From assembly GCF_040939455.1 (NCBI RefSeq), contig NC_134119.1:67566890-67630889 (forward strand): a stretch of DNA of 64,000 bases. The letters run 5' to 3'. The notes beneath the pieces are model-generated. The model did no database searches and had not been told where the DNA came from. It saw only the letters and a program-made list of their open reading frames with translations. Below, in pieces: positions 43,830 through 64,000 of the stretch (its first letter is position 1; each line of letters begins with the position of its first letter). Origin of the DNA: Microcebus murinus. Its lineage: Eukaryota; Chordata; Mammalia; Primates; Cheirogaleidae. Both the position numbers and the translations under genes were made by a program.

Positions 43830-44460
43830 CTTATCATTTTGAAGTAGTTTCAGACTTACAGAAAAGTTGCAAAAAAAAAAAAAAAAAAAGTAGAGTTCCC
43901 ATATATCCTTCACCCAACTTCCAGCAATTTCAACCACAGTATAATTATTTAAGCCAGGAAATTGACATTGGTATGATACTAGTAACTAAACTACAGACCT
44001 TATTTGAATCTCACCAGTTTTCCACTAATATTTTTTCTCTGGTTCAGAATCCAGTCCAAGATCCCACATTATATTCAGTTGTCTCCTTTTTTTTTTGAGA
44101 CAGTCTCACTTCTGTTGCCTGGGCTAGAGTGCTGTGGCATCAGCTTTAGCTCACAGCAACCTCAAACTCCTGGGCTCAAGCGATCCTGCTTCAGCCTCCC
44201 GAGTAGCTGGGACTACAGGCGTGCGCCACCATGCCCAGCTAATTTATATATATATATTTTTTTAGTTAGCCAATTAATTTCTTCCTATTTATAGTAGAGA
44301 CAGGGGTCTCGCTATTGCTCAGGCTGGTCTCGAACTCCTGACCTTGAGCGATCATCCAGCCTCGGCCTCCTAGAGTGCTAGGATTATAGGCCTGAGCCAC
44401 CGTGCCCAGCCACAGTTGTCTCCTTAATCTTCTCTAGGAGTTATATGTAACTTTCTTCTT
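43830..44460 (-). mobile_element. L1 fragment with inverted Alu and 13-bp TSD
   Basis: L1-type sequence with GAAATTGACATTGGTATGAT, the same subfamily as at 40240, is split by an Alu at 44089-44412. CAGTTGTCTCCTT flanks the Alu at 44076-44088 and 44413-44425. Confidence 0.75.
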
Positions 44461-44695
44461 TCCTATACACTCTAATTTTATTCCTACAGAACTTGAACAA
44501 GTGAGCTCTATCTTCAAAATATATCCCTAATCTGACCATTCCTTACCATTTCACTGCTTCCATTTTAGTCCAAGGCATCATCGCTTCCCTGGAACTTGTA
44601 GCTTCCTAACCATCTCTTGTTTCCCCTTCAGCCCCTTCCATTAATTTTTTTCTGATCATAGCCATTAAAATGATCATTGAAAAATGTACATCAGG

Positions 44696-45040
<345 letters not shown>

Positions 45041-45077
45041 GTGGTGTGGTGTGTGTATGTGGGTCTGTGGGTCTTTT

Positions 45078-46173
<1,096 letters not shown>

Positions 46174-46919
46174 CCTAAACTTTTTATTTTGAAATAATTT
46201 TAGGCTTACATAAAAGCCCCAAAATAGCACATAGAGTTGTCATATACACAGTCAGATAAAGCAAAAGTGTCAAAATACTCTTAGAAGTATGTGCTTTTAT
46301 ATCATAGGTTTCCTGAAACAAGAAATTAGTAGTTTGAATTTTGCAATCATTTTTGTAGTTACTAGGAAACAGGTAATTGATTCTATCCAGAAACTTAAAA
46401 GTACAATATCTAACTCTTTGCAGGTCTACAGGACCCTAAGAAACATGGTTGCCAGCTCTCTGTTCTCATGGCCAACAACCTGAGAGTCCCAGCCCAGGGC
46501 CTTTGCGCTCGGTGTTAACCCTGCCTAGACCTCCTGGCTATCCCGCCTTTGTTCAAATGTTACTTTTTCATAGGAGCCTTCTATTATTACCCTTTAAAAA
46601 TAGCCTCGCTTTCATTTCCTATTCCCTTATTCTGCCTTATTTTTCTTCATTATCCTGGCTACTATGTGAAATTATATTTAATCATTTAAATACCTTTGTT
46701 GTTTCCCACAGTACAATGTAAGCTCCAATAAGGAAAAGGCTTTGCTTTAATCATGTGCTGCAGCCTCAGAACCCAAAGAACGCCTAGCAAACACAAGATG
46801 CTAGATGAACAGTTTCGTTGTTGTTGTTGTCCACTGCCCAAGAAAGGAAGATATGATATACAGTTACTGGTTGAATAGATTAGACATAAACGCAATCACA
46901 GTATTCACTTAGGGACTCT

Positions 46920-47460
46920 TTGTCAGGCGGCGGCGAATTGTTATCACAGTACACTGCTACCACGCATGCGCGAAAGAGCCGTGTAGTGGGATAGGGAAAG
47001 GGGCGGAGCATCAATAAGAGTCTCGCGGACAGAAGCGGTTGGAGCCCAGAGCGAGGTGGAGGGGCGGCTGTGTGTGGAGAGCGCATGCGCTCTACGGGCG
47101 CCTGTCCGCGGCGGCAAAGGAGTTTAAGGCTATCAAAGGCTGGCTAGTGACCTCGCGCGTGCGCCGTGTCCGCGGCGGCGCCACTTCCTGATGTGTGGGT
47201 TGGGCTAGACTGGCATGGCGCATGCGCAGTGCGGGCGGCGGAGGGATTTGAGGCCGGGCTCCACCCCCTGCTTCCGTCGCGAGCCGAGGCCGCGCGGGTT
47301 CCTGAGCTGCGGCCTGGTGCGCGCGCTGTGAGGGCGACGGAGGCAGACAGACACGGACTCTACCCGAGTCGAAGCCGGAGGAGTCTTTGTTGTGAGGGGC
47401 CGCCGCAGCCGCCGCGAGCCTCCAGACCGACGCTAGGCCGAAGAGGGCGCCGCGCGGCGG
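46920..47460 (+). promoter_or_regulatory. SNRNP70: SNRNP70 promoter and non-coding exon 1
   Basis: A TATA-less CpG island. Palindromic NRF1-type motifs occur three times: CGCATGCGCG at 46963, GCGCATGCGC at 47081-47090 and again at 47218-47227. An ETS/GABP-type CACTTCCTG is at about 47182. The untranslated exon 1 ends at 47460 at a strong donor (CGG|GTGAGTG); its start is probably near 47230-47300 but is not defined by sequence alone. Confidence 0.7.
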
Positions 47461-48260
47461 GTGAGTGTGACTGAGCGGCCTTACGGGGTGCGGGGCCGCT
47501 ACCCACAAGCCCCTGCGGTGGGCCTTAGTCCACTCACCCGCGGCAGGGTCCCCTTCCCACGTCCTCGCCAGAGCACCTTTCTGCACCGCGCACCCAGAGT
47601 TCTCTGGGCAGTCAAGCCCGCTTCCCACAGCCATCCCGGTCCCCCCTTCAGTTCCCTACCCACAGGCCCTTGCGGTACGTTGCCTTTTTTCTTATGTTGT
47701 CCTGGACCCTTACCCATAATTCCTTTCGTCCTTGGGGGCCCACATCTATTACCCACAAGCCCCTGGCTTGAAGGTTTGCTCTTTATGACTTTCCCTTTGC
47801 TAGGAGACTTTCCTCCCCGTTTCCCTGTGCCCTCCGTCTCATAATCTGTTTGCAAGGTACAGGACCACCAGTCACAGCTGCTCTGGGCCTCCCTTCTCAG
47901 GATCCTTGATTACTTTACGAACCCCCAGGGAACTTCTCAGCCCCACAGCTCCTGGCTTGGGATTCTGAGACTTCGTTACTCAGAAACCCTCTTCCAGTCT
48001 TTGTTTCCCTTACTGGCCTTTGTTTCAGTTCAGGCTCTAGCCTCACCCCCTCCCACCAAGATCTTGCTTTCTCATCCATATTTTCCCCTTTCTCTCGTGA
48101 CGTAGAATCATTCTCTGCCTTTACAGAGCCAATTTTAATACTGAAACTTCTCTCCTGTTTCACTGTTTTTCTTTTGAGAGCCAAAGGGTAATAAGGGCTT
48201 CATCTCTACTGACCTACTCTAACATTAAAGTGTCCTGCTTCTGCTCTCAGACTTGGCAAG

Positions 48261-62889
<14,629 letters not shown>

Positions 62890-64000
62890 GTGAGCACATC
62901 CTGCCCACACTGGGCTCTTAGGGGCCCTGGGCCTGGTGGCCTTGTTTTCCCCTCTCTTTGCCACACCCTCTGCTGCTTTCTGTCTTCTTCTTGCCTCTTG
63001 CCAGTTCCTCTGCTCAGCTGTTGACATCCTCCCTCTGGCTCATCTCTCCTAGCTCATCTCTTTCATGGCCATCATATTTCTGATGCCCACTTGCCTTCTC
63101 ATTCTGGGTTACTGATTAGGAGCAGCCAGGCCCCAGATGCTGGCTTGCGTACTTACTAGCTGGTCGACTTCCCCTCTGCCTGCCTCCTCTTCCTCATCTT
63201 GGACAGTGGGAATAACATCAGAGTTCACTGAGCTCAGTGCATCAGATACCCAGCTTTGCAATTGACGCACAGTGGGGCTTGTAAATGTTACTTCACTCAC
63301 CTGCTTGTACTGTGCTCTTGCTCTTGTTTGTTTGTTCATTCATTCATTGAGCAAGTAACCCGTTTGAACACTAGCTGTGTGCCAGACTGCTTTCTAGTCA
63401 AAAGCAAGACAGGGGCAGCCTCTGGCCTTTGAGCCTCCTACTGAATAGTTCCCCTCACTGTCTGCCAGTTTACCGTCTCAGTCAAGGTCAGTATGGCTAC
63501 AAGTTTCAGCAATACATTTGAGCTTCCAAAAAGGGGCCTCTTGGGCCTCAAGAGCACCTGGCAGCTGAAGTTGTCAAGAGCCGGATAGCCCATGTCTGAC
63601 GTCCCTGTAGCTTATTTCTGCCTTGTTTGCCATCTCTGCAGATGGGTTCTCTTCTGTGCTTCCTTGCACTGGCCCAGTATAGCATGCCATGACTCCTTGC
63701 TGCATACCTAGTCCTGGATGAGTTCCTTCTGCATTTTGCAGAGGGCCCATCTCATTGGCTCAGTGTTGGGCCTGAACCTGGGGCTGAGGTCCTTTTATCC
63801 AGACATGCTTGTTGAAGACTGGATCTTACGAGGCTGAGTGACAGTTCTCAGAGTAGATCTTTCCTGGGCAGATGCCTAGGCAGTGTTAACCACCCTTAGC
63901 TCCTGTCCTGCTACCCAGCCCTCCCTTGCTCAGGCCCCACCTGTGCTAGTAGACCACACACTCGTCTGCTGAGTGCCTATGTTTAGTAGGTAACGTTCTT
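62890..64000 (+). other. SNRNP70 intron to window end
   Basis: No coding exon is recognised after the donor at 62890. About 63130-63260 resembles an inverted MIR, and TTCATTCATTCATT lies near 63337. The remaining exons encoding the Arg-rich region are not in the window. Confidence 0.55.

Overview
The window is nuclear DNA from a primate, most likely a strepsirrhine and probably a lemur. The genes are mammalian, in the order of human 19q13.33: GYS1, RUVBL2, LHB, NTF4, KCNA7, SNRNP70. Most young Alus carry a long A/T-rich middle linker containing AATTAATTGGCCAACTAA, which I associate with lemur-type Alus. There is one LHB gene and no chorionic gonadotropin (CGB) copies between LHB and NTF4, where anthropoids have a cluster. 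The species call is inference.

Layout. 1-5.4 kb: the first five coding exons of GYS1 on the minus strand, running out of the window. 6.17-20.93 kb: complete RUVBL2 on the plus strand, 15 coding exons giving 463 codons, divergent from GYS1 across a CpG-rich interval. 21.1-22.2 kb: complete LHB on the minus strand, nearly touching RUVBL2 tail to tail, with a fully recognisable pituitary promoter. 23.0-25.3 kb: a five-exon minus-strand gene of 329 codons that I cannot name securely; it resembles a sperm axoneme protein. 27.5-28.2 kb: the NTF4 coding exon, with likely 5' exon(s) in a CpG island near 30 kb. 31.5-37 kb: KCNA7, two coding exons and a 3 kb 3' UTR holding a diverged tandem repeat and an Alu. 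37-47 kb: intergenic, packed with Alus, L1 pieces and an LTR. 47.2-64 kb: SNRNP70 on the plus strand from its NRF1-rich promoter to coding exon 7, including a cassette exon that would stop translation.

Exons were placed by joining reading frames at GT-AG sites and comparing with family sequences known to me. Frame is kept through every junction, and total lengths match the families (LHB 141, NTF4 210, KCNA7 456, RUVBL2 463). No gene shows a frameshift or premature stop.

The genes do not form one pathway: glycogen synthesis (GYS1), AAA+ chromatin remodelling (RUVBL2), gonadotropin (LHB), neurotrophin (NTF4), potassium channel (KCNA7) and spliceosome (SNRNP70). The less ordinary signals are the unnamed gene at the site of the anthropoid CGB expansion, a duplicated promoter-like module upstream of KCNA7, a 77-bp segment copied into an Alu 2.6 kb away, three evenly spaced ZNF143-type motifs in GYS1, the SNRNP70 stop-containing exon, and MSR1-type minisatellites.
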